This document shows, in pieces, positions 1 to 9,624 of a DNA stretch of 64,000 nucleotides. The notes under the pieces are model-generated. The model did no database searches. It was not told where the DNA came from and was given only the letters and a program-made list of their open reading frames with translations. The position numbers and the translations under genes are program-made. Source of the DNA: Petrimonas sp. IBARAKI (GTDB taxonomy: Bacteria; Bacteroidota; Bacteroidia; Bacteroidales; Dysgonomonadaceae); contig AP018040.2 of the NCBI GenBank assembly GCA_002356435.2, positions 2,790,001 to 2,854,000 on the forward strand. The letters are read 5' to 3'. Numbering within the stretch: the stretch's first letter is position 1; each line of letters begins with the position of its first letter.

Positions 1-1023
1 TTAGGTGCGGCCCAGAATGTAGTTCCAAATCCCAATATCACCTGGGAGGTTGCAACGATAATGAACGCAGGGTTTGATGCGTCATTATGGAACAGGGCGT
101 TGGACTTCAGTTTTGACGTCTTCAAACAGGAAAGGAATAACATCCTGACCACACGGGACCTTGCCGTACCGGCTTATACTGCTCTTGTTCTTCCTCAAGA
201 AAACATTGGTACTGTGGAAAACAAAGGTATAGAGGTTGCGCTAACGCATAGAAAAACACTCTCCGTAGCCGACAACTTTTCTTTTATTGTCGGAGGAAAT
301 TTCGCATATGCCAAAAACAAGATCATTGACATGAGCGAGGCCAGCAATGTTCCGGACTATCAAAAGGCGGAAGGGAAAAGCCTTGGGGCGGAACTTCTCT
401 ACGAAGCTATCGGGATATTCAGAACTCAAGAGCAAGTGGATAAGTCACCTGTTTATCCGGGAACCCAGGTAGGAGATCTTCAATACCGTGATGTCAACAA
501 GGATGGGGTCATCAGTGCATTAGACAGAGTCCGGATGAACAATAAATCGAACATCCCTCAAATTACGTTCGGATTTAATTTTACAGTTACTTATAAAAGA
601 TTCTCTTTGTTTTCCAACTTTAGCGGTCAGGGAAACGCATGGCAATATTATCACCAGAATACCCGAGTGGCTATAAATACCTTGAAAGAACTGCTTGAAA
701 ACAGGTGGACACCTGGCAGTATGGATTCTAAATATCCAAAACTTCCAACTGTGGAAACCCAGACAGAGCCAAGCGGTCTACGAAGTACATTCTGGTTGCA
801 AAATGCCGCTTTCCTCAGACTTAAAACATTGGAATTAGGATACGATGTTCCTCAAAATTTTGTAAATAAGATCAAATTATCTTCCGTGAGAGTTTACTTA
901 AACGGTAATAATTTATTTACAATTTCTGATATTAAATGGTTTGACCCAGAAGGTAACAATGAGCGTGGTAATTTTTATCCGCAAAATAAAATATTTAACC
1001 TTGGGGTTGATTTGTCTTTTTAA
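1..1023 (+). CDS. SusC/RagA-family TonB-dependent outer-membrane receptor, 3' part
   Basis: The reading frame is open from the first base, so the gene starts upstream of the window; about 340 C-terminal residues are visible. They look like the outer-membrane beta-barrel of a SusC/RagA glycan importer: alternating aromatic strands, an EF-hand-like loop (DVNKDGVISALDRVRM), the usual 'IPQITFGFN' strand, and a last strand ending in GVDLSF with a terminal Phe, as expected for a BAM substrate. A SusD gene begins 28 bases after the stop, confirming the pairing. Plug and signal sequence are outside the window, so substrate class cannot be judged. Confidence 0.93.
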   Translation, partial: LGAAQNVVPNPNITWEVATIMNAGFDASLWNRALDFSFDVFKQERNNILTTRDLAVPAYTALVLPQENIGTVENKGIEVALTHRKTLSVADNFSFIVGGNFAYAKNKIIDMSEASNVPDYQKAEGKSLGAELLYEAIGIFRTQEQVDKSPVYPGTQVGDLQYRDVNKDGVISALDRVRMNNKSNIPQITFGFNFTVTYKRFSLFSNFSGQGNAWQYYHQNTRVAINTLKELLENRWTPGSMDSKYPKLPTVETQTEPSGLRSTFWLQNAAFLRLKTLELGYDVPQNFVNKIKLSSVRVYLNGNNLFTISDIKWFDPEGNNERGNFYPQNKIFNLGVDLSF

Positions 1024-1051
1024 GTACAACTTTTTTAAAAAAAATAAAAAT

Positions 1052-2740
1052 ATGAAATCTTTTATTATAGACAAATATATAAAATTCGGCAAACGATTTT
1101 TATTTATTTTCGTTTGCATGTTGTACCTGACATCCTGCAACATTGACGACACGCTGAATACATCGCCAATGGACAGAATCTCAGATGATGCCTTATGGAA
1201 AGATAAAGCCCTCATTGAAACCTTTATAACCAATACTTACCGTATAATACCAAATGGATTCCGCTATTCATTTTATAACTTATCAATTATTTCCGATGAG
1301 TTGAATGCAAGGCAGAATGCATGGGCATGGGCAGCTATTGCAGGGAATATGACTCCGGATGACCTGGGACAGGTCGATTTTTGGACATCGAATGACACTC
1401 CAACTAATACAAACAGAAATTATTGGAAGACGATTAACCAGGTAAATATCTTTTTACAAAAAATTGAAGATGTACCCAATAATGTCGATGCTGCTACTAA
1501 AAACAGGATGGTTGGTGAAATGAAAGCTATCAGAGCCTTTTCATACTTTAACCTCATCAGCTTGTTTGGAGGTGTACCTTTGATAACCAAACCATTCGCA
1601 CTGGATGACGATTTTATGGTGCCACGCAATTCATACAAAGAAGTAATGGACTTTGTTCTCTCGGAATTGGAAGAATCAATAGGTTTACTTCCTTTGGAAT
1701 ATGACTCACAAAATAAAGGAAGGGTTACGAAGGGAGCGGCGATGGCAATCAAGGCAAGGGCGTTGCTTTATCGGGCAAGTCCGTTAAACAATCCTGAAAA
1801 TGATATTCAAAAGTGGAAGGATGCCGCTAATGCTGCAAAAGCAATCATCGATTTAAATAAATATTCTCTTTTTCCTGACTACAGAACCCTGTTTCTCGAA
1901 GAAAATATTTATAATTCGGAAGCTATCTGGCAAAGACCCTATAATCAGCTTATAACCAAAGAAGCTGCATATATCGAATTAAGTTCGTATCCAAACGGAT
2001 ATAATGGATTCGGACAAATTCATCCCATACAAAACCTGGTTGACGATTATGAAACCATACGAGGATTGCTACCTGAAAATGACCCGCAATATGATCCACA
2101 AAATCCTTATGTGGATAGAGATCCTAGGTTTTATGCATCCATACTCCACGACGGTATGTTTTGGAAGGGACGTGAAGTGGAAACTTTCCTCCCGGGTGGC
2201 AAAGACTCAAATGAAGGACCGGTCTCCGGTTGGAATGCCACTCAAACCGGCTATTATCCAAGAAAATTCTGTAATGAAAGAATAGATAACCCAAGCGGGA
2301 GCAACATGTCGCAAACACCATACACCTGGTTCAGATACGCTGAAGTGCTATTAAACTATGCCGAAGCATCTTATTTCCTTGGAGACGAAGTAACCGCAAG
2401 GGAATATGTCAATATGGTGAGAAAAAGACCAAGCGTGAATATGCCCGAAATAACAGAAAGTGGGGAGGCATTATTTAAAAGAATTGTTAATGAACGCCGT
2501 ATAGAACTTGTCTTTGAACAACATCGCTGGTTCGACATAAGAAGATTGAAAATTGCTCCGCAAGTAATGAACGAGGATTTTACAAGAATGAAAATCACTA
2601 AAAACCCTGACGGAACAAAAACCTATGAGGTCTTATTATGGAAGGAAGTGAACTTTAAAGAACCGAGAGATTATCTCCTCCCAATACCTCAAAGTGAAAT
2701 TGAGAAAAATAGCTTACTGGAGCAAAACCCGGGATATTAA
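1052..2740 (+). CDS. SusD/RagB-family glycan-binding surface lipoprotein
   Basis: 562 residues. I start at the ATG at 1052 rather than the in-frame upstream start at 941, because 941 lies inside susC and only 1052 gives a clean lipoprotein signal ending YLTSC (Cys29). SusD hallmarks follow: helical TPR-like N-half ('EMKAIRAFSYFNLISLFGGVPLI'-type region near residues 150-180), 'RYAEVLLNYAEA' near 440, and the C-terminal 'ERRIELVFEQHRWFDIRR' region and 'LLPIPQSEI...NPGY' end. It acts on the cell surface as the lid of the preceding SusC. A strong hairpin follows the stop, so the SusCD transcript probably ends or is attenuated there. Confidence 0.95.
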   Translation: MKSFIIDKYIKFGKRFLFIFVCMLYLTSCNIDDTLNTSPMDRISDDALWKDKALIETFITNTYRIIPNGFRYSFYNLSIISDELNARQNAWAWAAIAGNMTPDDLGQVDFWTSNDTPTNTNRNYWKTINQVNIFLQKIEDVPNNVDAATKNRMVGEMKAIRAFSYFNLISLFGGVPLITKPFALDDDFMVPRNSYKEVMDFVLSELEESIGLLPLEYDSQNKGRVTKGAAMAIKARALLYRASPLNNPENDIQKWKDAANAAKAIIDLNKYSLFPDYRTLFLEENIYNSEAIWQRPYNQLITKEAAYIELSSYPNGYNGFGQIHPIQNLVDDYETIRGLLPENDPQYDPQNPYVDRDPRFYASILHDGMFWKGREVETFLPGGKDSNEGPVSGWNATQTGYYPRKFCNERIDNPSGSNMSQTPYTWFRYAEVLLNYAEASYFLGDEVTAREYVNMVRKRPSVNMPEITESGEALFKRIVNERRIELVFEQHRWFDIRRLKIAPQVMNEDFTRMKITKNPDGTKTYEVLLWKEVNFKEPRDYLLPIPQSEIEKNSLLEQNPGY

Positions 2741-2754
2741 AAGCTAACATCCAG

Positions 2755-2790
2755 CCAGAGTTGAATGAGTTGAAACATTCAACTCTGGTT
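2755..2790 (+). terminator. Hairpin after the first susD
   Basis: A perfect 13-bp inverted repeat (2755-2767 CCAGAGTTGAATG and 2776-2788 CATTCAACTCTGG) with an 8-nt loop, 15 bases after the susD stop. Only a short T run follows, so it may act as a terminator or as a processing/stability hairpin that separates SusCD from the hydrolase genes. Confidence 0.7.
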
Positions 2791-2842
2791 TATATACGAA
2801 GTTACGGATAGACACATAAAAATATTATGCATTGACTGAACC

Positions 2843-5029
2843 ATGAAAAGAAGTATCAACATTTTGAGAAGATTAAATTTAATTTACCTTTTCTGCTTAT
2901 TATCAATCCTTTTACTACACGGATTTGCCTTTGAATCCACAGCACAAAATAACGATACGCGTGTGCTGGATTGGATGGATTTTAGAGATGCATCTAATTC
3001 CATGTACCGTCATCTGGCGAATGAAACATACAACCTTCTTGATTCCAGAGAATTGGAGGTTAAAAAAATAACTACCCTACAGGGATGGCAACAAAGACAG
3101 TCCCATATAAAACAGGTCATCTGGGAAGTGTTAGGCGCTTTTCCGGAAAAGACAAGATTAAATGCTCAAATTACCGGAAAAGTAAAAAAGGAGGGTTATG
3201 TTATTGAAAACATAATATATGAATCATTACCTAATTTCTATGTTACTGCGTCTTTGTTTATTCCTGACAAAGTTAAAAAACCGGCTCCTGCAATACTTTT
3301 TTGCTCTGGACACACCTCCGAAGTATACAGAAATCCTTTATACCAACTTCCTTTATTGAATTTGGTAAAGAAAGGATTTATAGTTCTGGCAATTGACCCA
3401 ATTGGACAAGGTGAGCGTCTGCAGTATTATAATTCAACGACACAAAAATCAATCATTGGGAGTTCAACTAAAGAGCACTCCTATCCCTCACCTCAAATAT
3501 CCTTGATTTCTCAGTCAATCGCTCGTTATTTTGTTTGGGATGGAATCCGTGGGATAGATTATCTGATTAGCAGAAAGGAAGTTGATCCAAAAAGAATTGG
3601 CGTACACGGACTATCGGGTGGCGGTACTCAGACAGCATATATATCAGCTCTAGACGATAGAGTAACGGCATCAGCACCCGCCTGTTATATAACTAACTTC
3701 AGAAGGCTTATAGGTTCAATCGGAGTACAAGACGGAGAACAAAACTTCTACCATGGGATACTAAAGGGAATTGATCATGCTGATTTTATTATAGCGAGAG
3801 CTCCCAAACCCACACTAATAATGGCAAATACCGGAGACTTCTTCAATATAGAAGGATCGCGTGAAACATACAGAGAGTCGAAAAAAGTTTTTGACATTTT
3901 TAAAAGTCCAGCAAATATTGAATTGATAGAAGCAGACTATGGACACGGCTATACAAAGAAAAACAGGGAGGCCTTATACGCTTTCTTTCAAAAACATTTA
4001 AACCTTCCCGGCTCTTCTATTGAAGAGGAAGTAGAATATGTATCGGCAGAAGAGTTGCAAAAAACCTCTACAGGACAATTAGCATCATCATTAAACAGCA
4101 ACACAGTATTTGATCTTAATCTAATGGAAGTAAGAAAAAACATTAATGCGCTAGAAAAATCAAGAAAGAATTCCATAAATCATTTTTCAAATGTCATTCT
4201 CTCTGCTCAGAAACTTTCCGGATACAGAAAACCTCTTTTTACGGATAAACCCGTGCTTACTTATCAGACCAAGAAAGGGAATTATACTCTTGAAAAGTAT
4301 TTTGTAAAAGGAGAAGGCAATTATCCAATTCCTTATGTTCTATATATTCCGGATAAAACGAACAATAAAGTAGTAATGTATCTACACCCAGAAGGGAAAT
4401 CGAATATAAAGGAAAATGAAATCGAATTATTGACGAAAAAAGGATTTACTGTTCTTGCAGCAGATTTGCTGGGAATAGGAGAACTTAGCGATAGACAATT
4501 CAAAGGAGACGCTTTTATCAATGACGTTTCATATAATTTCTTTTATATGGCTATGCTTACGGGAAAGAGCATTGTGGGAACTCAAGCTGCGGATGTTATC
4601 AAGCTGGCCCATCTTTTTGATAAAAACAACACGACCGTTACCGATATTTATTGTGTTGCACAGGAAGAGTTGTCGCCCGCCTTGCTGCATGCGGCCGCCT
4701 TTGATCCAATCATTTCCCGGCTGATGTTAATCAATCCATATCCTTCCTATCGTTCCATTGCAGAAAATCGTTTCTATGAGTCGAAATTTGTATATAGCAT
4801 AGTACCCGGGGCACTTACCGCTTATGATTTGCCAGACTTGGCTGCTACATTAGCTCCAAGAAGACTTTTTATGGCCGGAAATAAACATATTACTCACGTA
4901 AGCGACAGCGGAGATACAGCAATCATTGAGGAGGCATATAATAACCATTCTGCCAAACAACAATTGACAATATCGTCATCGGAATTAACTGAAAACCTGG
5001 AAAACCTGTTTATCGAATGGATAAAATGA
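2843..5029 (+). CDS. Exported two-domain alpha/beta-hydrolase, acetyl-xylan-esterase-like (copy A)
   Basis: 728 residues with an N-terminal hydrophobic export signal ending near AQ34. The first hydrolase domain (about residues 100-390) has a full apparent triad: nucleophile Ser258 in GLSGGGT, acid Asp332 in NTGDFF, and His368 in DYGHGY. This matches the AXE1/dienelactone-hydrolase-like esterases common in polysaccharide utilisation loci, which remove acetyl or similar esters from glycans in the periplasm. The second domain (about 480-728) has the same fold outline, but the nucleophile elbow is replaced by VAQEELS, so it looks non-catalytic. The gene is the first of three related tandem genes; the third copy (7157-9313) is the closest relative. 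The ester substrate is unknown. Confidence 0.8.
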   Translation: MKRSINILRRLNLIYLFCLLSILLLHGFAFESTAQNNDTRVLDWMDFRDASNSMYRHLANETYNLLDSRELEVKKITTLQGWQQRQSHIKQVIWEVLGAFPEKTRLNAQITGKVKKEGYVIENIIYESLPNFYVTASLFIPDKVKKPAPAILFCSGHTSEVYRNPLYQLPLLNLVKKGFIVLAIDPIGQGERLQYYNSTTQKSIIGSSTKEHSYPSPQISLISQSIARYFVWDGIRGIDYLISRKEVDPKRIGVHGLSGGGTQTAYISALDDRVTASAPACYITNFRRLIGSIGVQDGEQNFYHGILKGIDHADFIIARAPKPTLIMANTGDFFNIEGSRETYRESKKVFDIFKSPANIELIEADYGHGYTKKNREALYAFFQKHLNLPGSSIEEEVEYVSAEELQKTSTGQLASSLNSNTVFDLNLMEVRKNINALEKSRKNSINHFSNVILSAQKLSGYRKPLFTDKPVLTYQTKKGNYTLEKYFVKGEGNYPIPYVLYIPDKTNNKVVMYLHPEGKSNIKENEIELLTKKGFTVLAADLLGIGELSDRQFKGDAFINDVSYNFFYMAMLTGKSIVGTQAADVIKLAHLFDKNNTTVTDIYCVAQEELSPALLHAAAFDPIISRLMLINPYPSYRSIAENRFYESKFVYSIVPGALTAYDLPDLAATLAPRRLFMAGNKHITHVSDSGDTAIIEEAYNNHSAKQQLTISSSELTENLENLFIEWIK

Positions 5030-5087
5030 TAAATATAACCATCTATTGAAAAATACCTGTTTCTATAAAACATCAATTCAGCATAAA

Positions 5088-7145
5088 ATGAAAAAAATAA
5101 TTCTTGTCTGTTTTTCGTTTATTGTGTATACGGCTTTTGCTTACACAATAGGTCCATTTTCAAAAGATTCACAACCAACTCAGGTTGTTCAATCCGATAC
5201 TCTCCCGTTAGTTCTCGCTACGAATCGAACCAACCTCGTAGAGACTCAACTAAAAAATGAAGCCTTTATAAAGTTTGCGTCGCACAGCTTACCCGATAAT
5301 TTGAAAGATTGGAATGTTTACAAGACAAATCTAAGAAAAGAAATTATACGTAAAGCCGGAGTTTATATTAATCATCAACTTCCCATTAATAGTAAGGAAA
5401 CCAAAAGCATAAAAATGTCCGGCTATACCGTTAAGAACATTTATTTCCAAACCCGTCCCGGCATCTATGCAACCGCAAACCTATATATTCCAGAAGGGCA
5501 AGGGCCTTTTCCCGGAGTAATAGTTATGTGCGGCCATTCAGCAAATGGTAGATTATACGACGCCTACCAATCTGTCGCGCATACGTTGGCTCTTAACGGT
5601 TATGTTGCTTTAGGGATTGATCCCTGGGGTGCAGGGGAAAGGACTACCGTACACGGTAATTTCGAATATCATGGGGCAAATCTCGGAGCTTCTCTTATGA
5701 ATATAGGCGAGTCTTTGATGGGAGTACAGATATCCGACAACATACGCGGAGTTGATCTACTCTGCTCTTTACCCTACGTCGATTCCAATAAAATTGGTGC
5801 GACCGGTGCAAGCGGAGGCGGCAACCAAACCATGTGGGTCGCAGCCATGGATGAAAGAATAAAAGCCGCAGTCCCGGTTGTCAGTGTCGGTACTTTTGAG
5901 TCTTACATTATGAATTCAAATTGCGTCTGTGAGATGCTGATTGACGGATTGACCTTTACAGAAGAAGCCGCCGTCTTGGCACTGACAACAGCTATTATGC
6001 CGTGCAACCATAATCAGGACTCAAACTCGGCCTTCTTTCCGGTGGAAATGATAAGGAGTGTCAACAACGCAAGACCGATTTTCAAGTTAACCGGTAGAGA
6101 AAACGATATCACTTATCGAACTTACGACCTGCCCCATGGGTACCATCCAGAAGACAGAAAGGCAATGCTTGGGTGGTTTGATATGAAACTAAAGAATAAA
6201 GGATCCGGTGAAGCCAAAGAAGAAAAAACATTCGACCTTGTGCCTGCAGAAAATCTGATGACATTTCAAAACATGAAAAGGGATGAAAAAGTGATAAGCA
6301 CAGCCGAATACTGTAAGATAAAGGGAGACCAATTGAGAACATCCTATTTGCAAACTAAAACAATTGACATAATTCAAAAAAGAAAAGATTTAATCGACAT
6401 ATTGAGAATCAATGATAAAGAAGAATTAAAAAAAGTTCACACCTACGGGATTACTGACGGATGGGAAAAAATCGCATTAGAAACATCCGATCAGAAATTA
6501 ATTCCGGTTTTGATCACAAGGCCAAAATCAGCTAACGCTGAATATGTTATCGTATTAAACCCCAAAGGTAAGAATGAAACATCACATCAGGTTGCTGCAC
6601 TAAAAAGTGAAGGAAAGGGTATCGCCGTAGTCGATTTGACCGGTATGGGAGAATTATCGTTGAACAAAATTCACAATCAAACTGCCTATTTTCACACGCT
6701 TGCGAGATCGGAAATCTGGTTGGGAAAAACGATTCTCGGTGAATGGGTAAAAGAATTAAACTTACTTGTTAAGTTTTTGAAAAAGGATTTCCAAGCAGGG
6801 AACATTGCTTTTGACGGAGTAAGAGAAGCTGGAGTCGCGGGTTTATTCCTTAGTGCAATGGCTGGTAACATAGATACTCTCGTGCTGCGCGATGTTCCGC
6901 TTAGTTACTTATTTGATAATCGCGATTCCATTGATTTTTTCAGCATGGCTATTCATCTTCCCGGGTTTCTCAATTGGGGAGATGTTTCTCTGGCAACAGC
7001 ACTAAGCGGCAAAAACATTACATTCATCAATCCCGTGACAATGTCCGGACGAAAAATCGAAGGATCGGATTTGGAGAAATATAAAAATGAATTTGAGAAA
7101 TTTTGCCGTATGTGTAATCAAACAAATAAAGTGCATTTTAAATAA
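5088..7145 (+). CDS. Exported two-domain alpha/beta-hydrolase, acetyl-xylan-esterase-like (copy B)
   Basis: 685 residues from the ATG at 5088. An in-frame TTG at 5046 would only add a charged extension ahead of the signal peptide (MKKIILVCFSFIVYTAFA), so I reject it. Domain 1 carries Ser242 in GASGGGNQ, preceded by GIDPWGAGER, and a His in DLPHGYHPE. The C-terminal domain keeps the alternating strand/helix pattern but has FDGVREAG where a GxSxG nucleophile would be, so it appears inactive. It is clearly more diverged than copies A and C. It lies 58 bases after copy A and 11 bases before copy C, so all three are probably co-transcribed periplasmic deacylases acting on the same glycan. Confidence 0.78.
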   Translation: MKKIILVCFSFIVYTAFAYTIGPFSKDSQPTQVVQSDTLPLVLATNRTNLVETQLKNEAFIKFASHSLPDNLKDWNVYKTNLRKEIIRKAGVYINHQLPINSKETKSIKMSGYTVKNIYFQTRPGIYATANLYIPEGQGPFPGVIVMCGHSANGRLYDAYQSVAHTLALNGYVALGIDPWGAGERTTVHGNFEYHGANLGASLMNIGESLMGVQISDNIRGVDLLCSLPYVDSNKIGATGASGGGNQTMWVAAMDERIKAAVPVVSVGTFESYIMNSNCVCEMLIDGLTFTEEAAVLALTTAIMPCNHNQDSNSAFFPVEMIRSVNNARPIFKLTGRENDITYRTYDLPHGYHPEDRKAMLGWFDMKLKNKGSGEAKEEKTFDLVPAENLMTFQNMKRDEKVISTAEYCKIKGDQLRTSYLQTKTIDIIQKRKDLIDILRINDKEELKKVHTYGITDGWEKIALETSDQKLIPVLITRPKSANAEYVIVLNPKGKNETSHQVAALKSEGKGIAVVDLTGMGELSLNKIHNQTAYFHTLARSEIWLGKTILGEWVKELNLLVKFLKKDFQAGNIAFDGVREAGVAGLFLSAMAGNIDTLVLRDVPLSYLFDNRDSIDFFSMAIHLPGFLNWGDVSLATALSGKNITFINPVTMSGRKIEGSDLEKYKNEFEKFCRMCNQTNKVHFK

Positions 7146-7156
7146 ACATATAGAAA

Positions 7157-9313
7157 ATGAAAAAGATTTCTGTTACAGAGTTGCTAAAAGCAAATCTATT
7201 GATTGCTTTTGTTATTTTCAACTCCTATCAGGTATTCGGACAAGAGGTAGAGAACCTGAACGTCCTTGACAACTGGATAAACTGGTCTGATGGAAAGAAT
7301 ATGTTAAGGCTCCACTTAAATCAACAAGCTTTCTCCTACTTCGATCAAAGAGATAGTGAAATTAATAACATAAAAACAAAAACAGATGTTGTTAACAGAC
7401 AAAAGAAAATAAAAGATGTTTTATGGCAAACTGTCGGACCGTTCCCTGAAAAAACAGCGTTGAATACAAAAGTAACAGGAACCATAAAAAAAGCGGGTTA
7501 TAAAATAGAAAAAATAATATATGAATCTTTACCTGGATTTTATGTAACCGGTTGTATCTATCTGCCCGATGGAAAAGGGAAAAAGCCGGCCATACTTTTT
7601 ACCAGCGGTCACACAATGGATGCTTTCAGAAACAAATCTTATCAGACTATGATTTTGAATCTAGTAAAAAAGGGATTTATTGTTTTGGCTATAGATCCGA
7701 TAAGTCAGGGTGAACGGATTCAATTGTATGATCCCGATAAAAAGATATCTTTGCTCGGAGCCGGAGCCATAACACGTGAACACAGTTATCTTGGCACTCA
7801 AACACTCATTTCAGGCACATCTATAGCTAGGTATTTTATATGGGATGGTATACGGGGAATCGATTACCTGCTCACCAGAGATGAAGTCGATCCGCAAAGG
7901 TTAGGAGTCACCGGACAATCCGGAGGAGGAACGCAAGCTGCATACTTATATGCATTTGATGAACGTATTAAAGCCGGAGCAATCGTAAATTACATTACCG
8001 GATTCAGGCGTTTGCTAGAGTCAATTGGACCACAAGATGCAGAACAAAACTTTTATCACGGTGTTTTAAAAGGAATTACCCACGCCGATTTATTGGAGGT
8101 CAGGGCACCAAATTCAGTGATGATATGCGCAGGAACACGTGATTTTTTCAGCATTCAGGGCGCACGTGAAACGTATTCCGAAGTTAAAAATATGTATAAT
8201 ATTCTGGAAGCCGGGAGTAAGGTCGAGTTAGTAGAAGATGATTATGGCCATGGTTATACTATAAAATTTAGGGAGAATATTTGTGCATTTTTTCAAGAAC
8301 ACCTAGATATCCCAGGTAATCCAAAAGATGAAGAAGTTATGTTGTCTGATCTTTCTGAATTAACCGTTACAAAAACAGGTAATACTACAACCGCTTTTGA
8401 AAATGCAGAAACGGTTTCTAGTATCAATAGTAAAGAGTCGAAAAAGCTCGTTGATAACCTAAATATCTCCAGAAAAAATATACATGCTCACCTTGATAAT
8501 ATACACGCAAAAGCACAAAATCTTTCAGGGTATATACCCCCAGATGTAGTTACGGAGTCTGTTTTCCGTGGCAGATATCAAAGAGATGGCTATTCCGTAG
8601 AAATGTACGCTTTGGCAGGTGAAGGAAAGTGTGTTATACCGTTGCTGTTATTTGTACCGGGCAAAGGAAGCCTGTTTCCGACCGTAATTTATATCCATCC
8701 CCACGGTAAAAATGCGGATTCCCAAACAGGCGGAAAAATTGAACAATTAGTAAATGCTGGATATATTGTGGCGGTTCCCGATGTAATCGGTACGGGAGAA
8801 ACTGAAGGAAACAGTTCTGTTGCCATGTTGATTGGTAGAAGTTTAGTAGGAATTCAAGCAGGGGATGTAGTGAGAGTTGCAAACTTTTTAAAACAGAGAA
8901 ATGACGTTGATGCAAAAAAGATTGGAGGTATTGCTTTCGGGAAAATATGCCCTACCCTACTACATGCTGCCGTAATGGATGAATCTATTCAAACTATTTC
9001 TCTTATTGATCCGCTAATCTCCTATCAATCAATTGTTGAAAATAAACTTTTTAATGATGAATTATCGAATTATATTGTTGCTGGATCATTAACGAGCTAT
9101 GATTTGCCAGATTTAATAGGCTATTTGTCACCCAGAAAAGTAGCACTTGCTGGGATAAGGGATCAAATGGGACAATTAATAACCAAGAGTCTTGAAGAAA
9201 GTGGATTATCATTCCCTAAAAGTGCGTATTCAGCCAAACAGAGCTCCAACCATTTTAAAGTGTTTCCGGAAAGTGAAAGTGTAAGTTTTCTTTTGAAATG
9301 GTGTTTTGAATAA
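7157..9313 (+). CDS. Exported two-domain alpha/beta-hydrolase, acetyl-xylan-esterase-like (copy C)
   Basis: 718 residues with a signal peptide ending near FGQ29. It is the near paralogue of copy A: both share 'VLDNW/VLDWM', 'GPFPEKTxLN', 'YFxWDGIRGIDYL' and 'EQNFYHGxLKGI' segments. The triad in domain 1 is Ser255 (GQSGGGT), Asp329 (AGTRDFF) and His365 (DYGHGY). Domain 2 again lost the nucleophile (GIAFGKIC). Copies A and C presumably arose by duplication around the more distant copy B. A bidirectional terminator-like hairpin follows, and the next gene is on the opposite strand. The exact ester substrate is not evident from sequence. Confidence 0.8.
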   Translation: MKKISVTELLKANLLIAFVIFNSYQVFGQEVENLNVLDNWINWSDGKNMLRLHLNQQAFSYFDQRDSEINNIKTKTDVVNRQKKIKDVLWQTVGPFPEKTALNTKVTGTIKKAGYKIEKIIYESLPGFYVTGCIYLPDGKGKKPAILFTSGHTMDAFRNKSYQTMILNLVKKGFIVLAIDPISQGERIQLYDPDKKISLLGAGAITREHSYLGTQTLISGTSIARYFIWDGIRGIDYLLTRDEVDPQRLGVTGQSGGGTQAAYLYAFDERIKAGAIVNYITGFRRLLESIGPQDAEQNFYHGVLKGITHADLLEVRAPNSVMICAGTRDFFSIQGARETYSEVKNMYNILEAGSKVELVEDDYGHGYTIKFRENICAFFQEHLDIPGNPKDEEVMLSDLSELTVTKTGNTTTAFENAETVSSINSKESKKLVDNLNISRKNIHAHLDNIHAKAQNLSGYIPPDVVTESVFRGRYQRDGYSVEMYALAGEGKCVIPLLLFVPGKGSLFPTVIYIHPHGKNADSQTGGKIEQLVNAGYIVAVPDVIGTGETEGNSSVAMLIGRSLVGIQAGDVVRVANFLKQRNDVDAKKIGGIAFGKICPTLLHAAVMDESIQTISLIDPLISYQSIVENKLFNDELSNYIVAGSLTSYDLPDLIGYLSPRKVALAGIRDQMGQLITKSLEESGLSFPKSAYSAKQSSNHFKVFPESESVSFLLKWCFE

Positions 9314-9624
9314 CAATAAATACGTCATGGATTTATTGTAAACACATTATTTATAATAATACTCTAACTTTAAATTGCCGGTTTTTCGAGGTAGTCTTCC
9401 GATAAAACCGGCAATTTAATTCTTTGCCACCTTTTAATGTAATTTGATCAATCTGATCGCACAATTGTCTAGAAGATGTACCTACGGACAAACAAAACCA
9501 ATCTTGTAATCAAACGATCTACAAAAATCATCATGCCCATACCCACTCATTATCAATCAAAGGGCAAACCATAATTGAAGTACCCAGGGACTGTATAGAA
9601 TCGTAAAGACTATAAGAATGAAAA
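9314..9624. other. Convergent intergenic region with terminator
   Basis: 311 bases between the stops of two convergent genes. Apart from the hairpin annotated separately I see no ORF with coding character, repeat or RNA gene; the second half is low-complexity AT-rich DNA. Confidence 0.6.
9371..9418. terminator. Bidirectional terminator hairpin
   Basis: A perfect 15-bp inverted repeat (9371-9385 TAAATTGCCGGTTTT and 9404-9418 AAAACCGGCAATTTA) with an 18-nt loop. The GC core is flanked by T/A runs on both sides, the form expected for a terminator serving both the plus-strand hydrolase operon and the minus-strand GH109 operon that converge here. Confidence 0.85.

Noticed and set aside
941-1051. 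Extended start for the first SusD
   Set aside because: It overlaps the end of susC and hides the lipoprotein signal that begins at the ATG at 1052.
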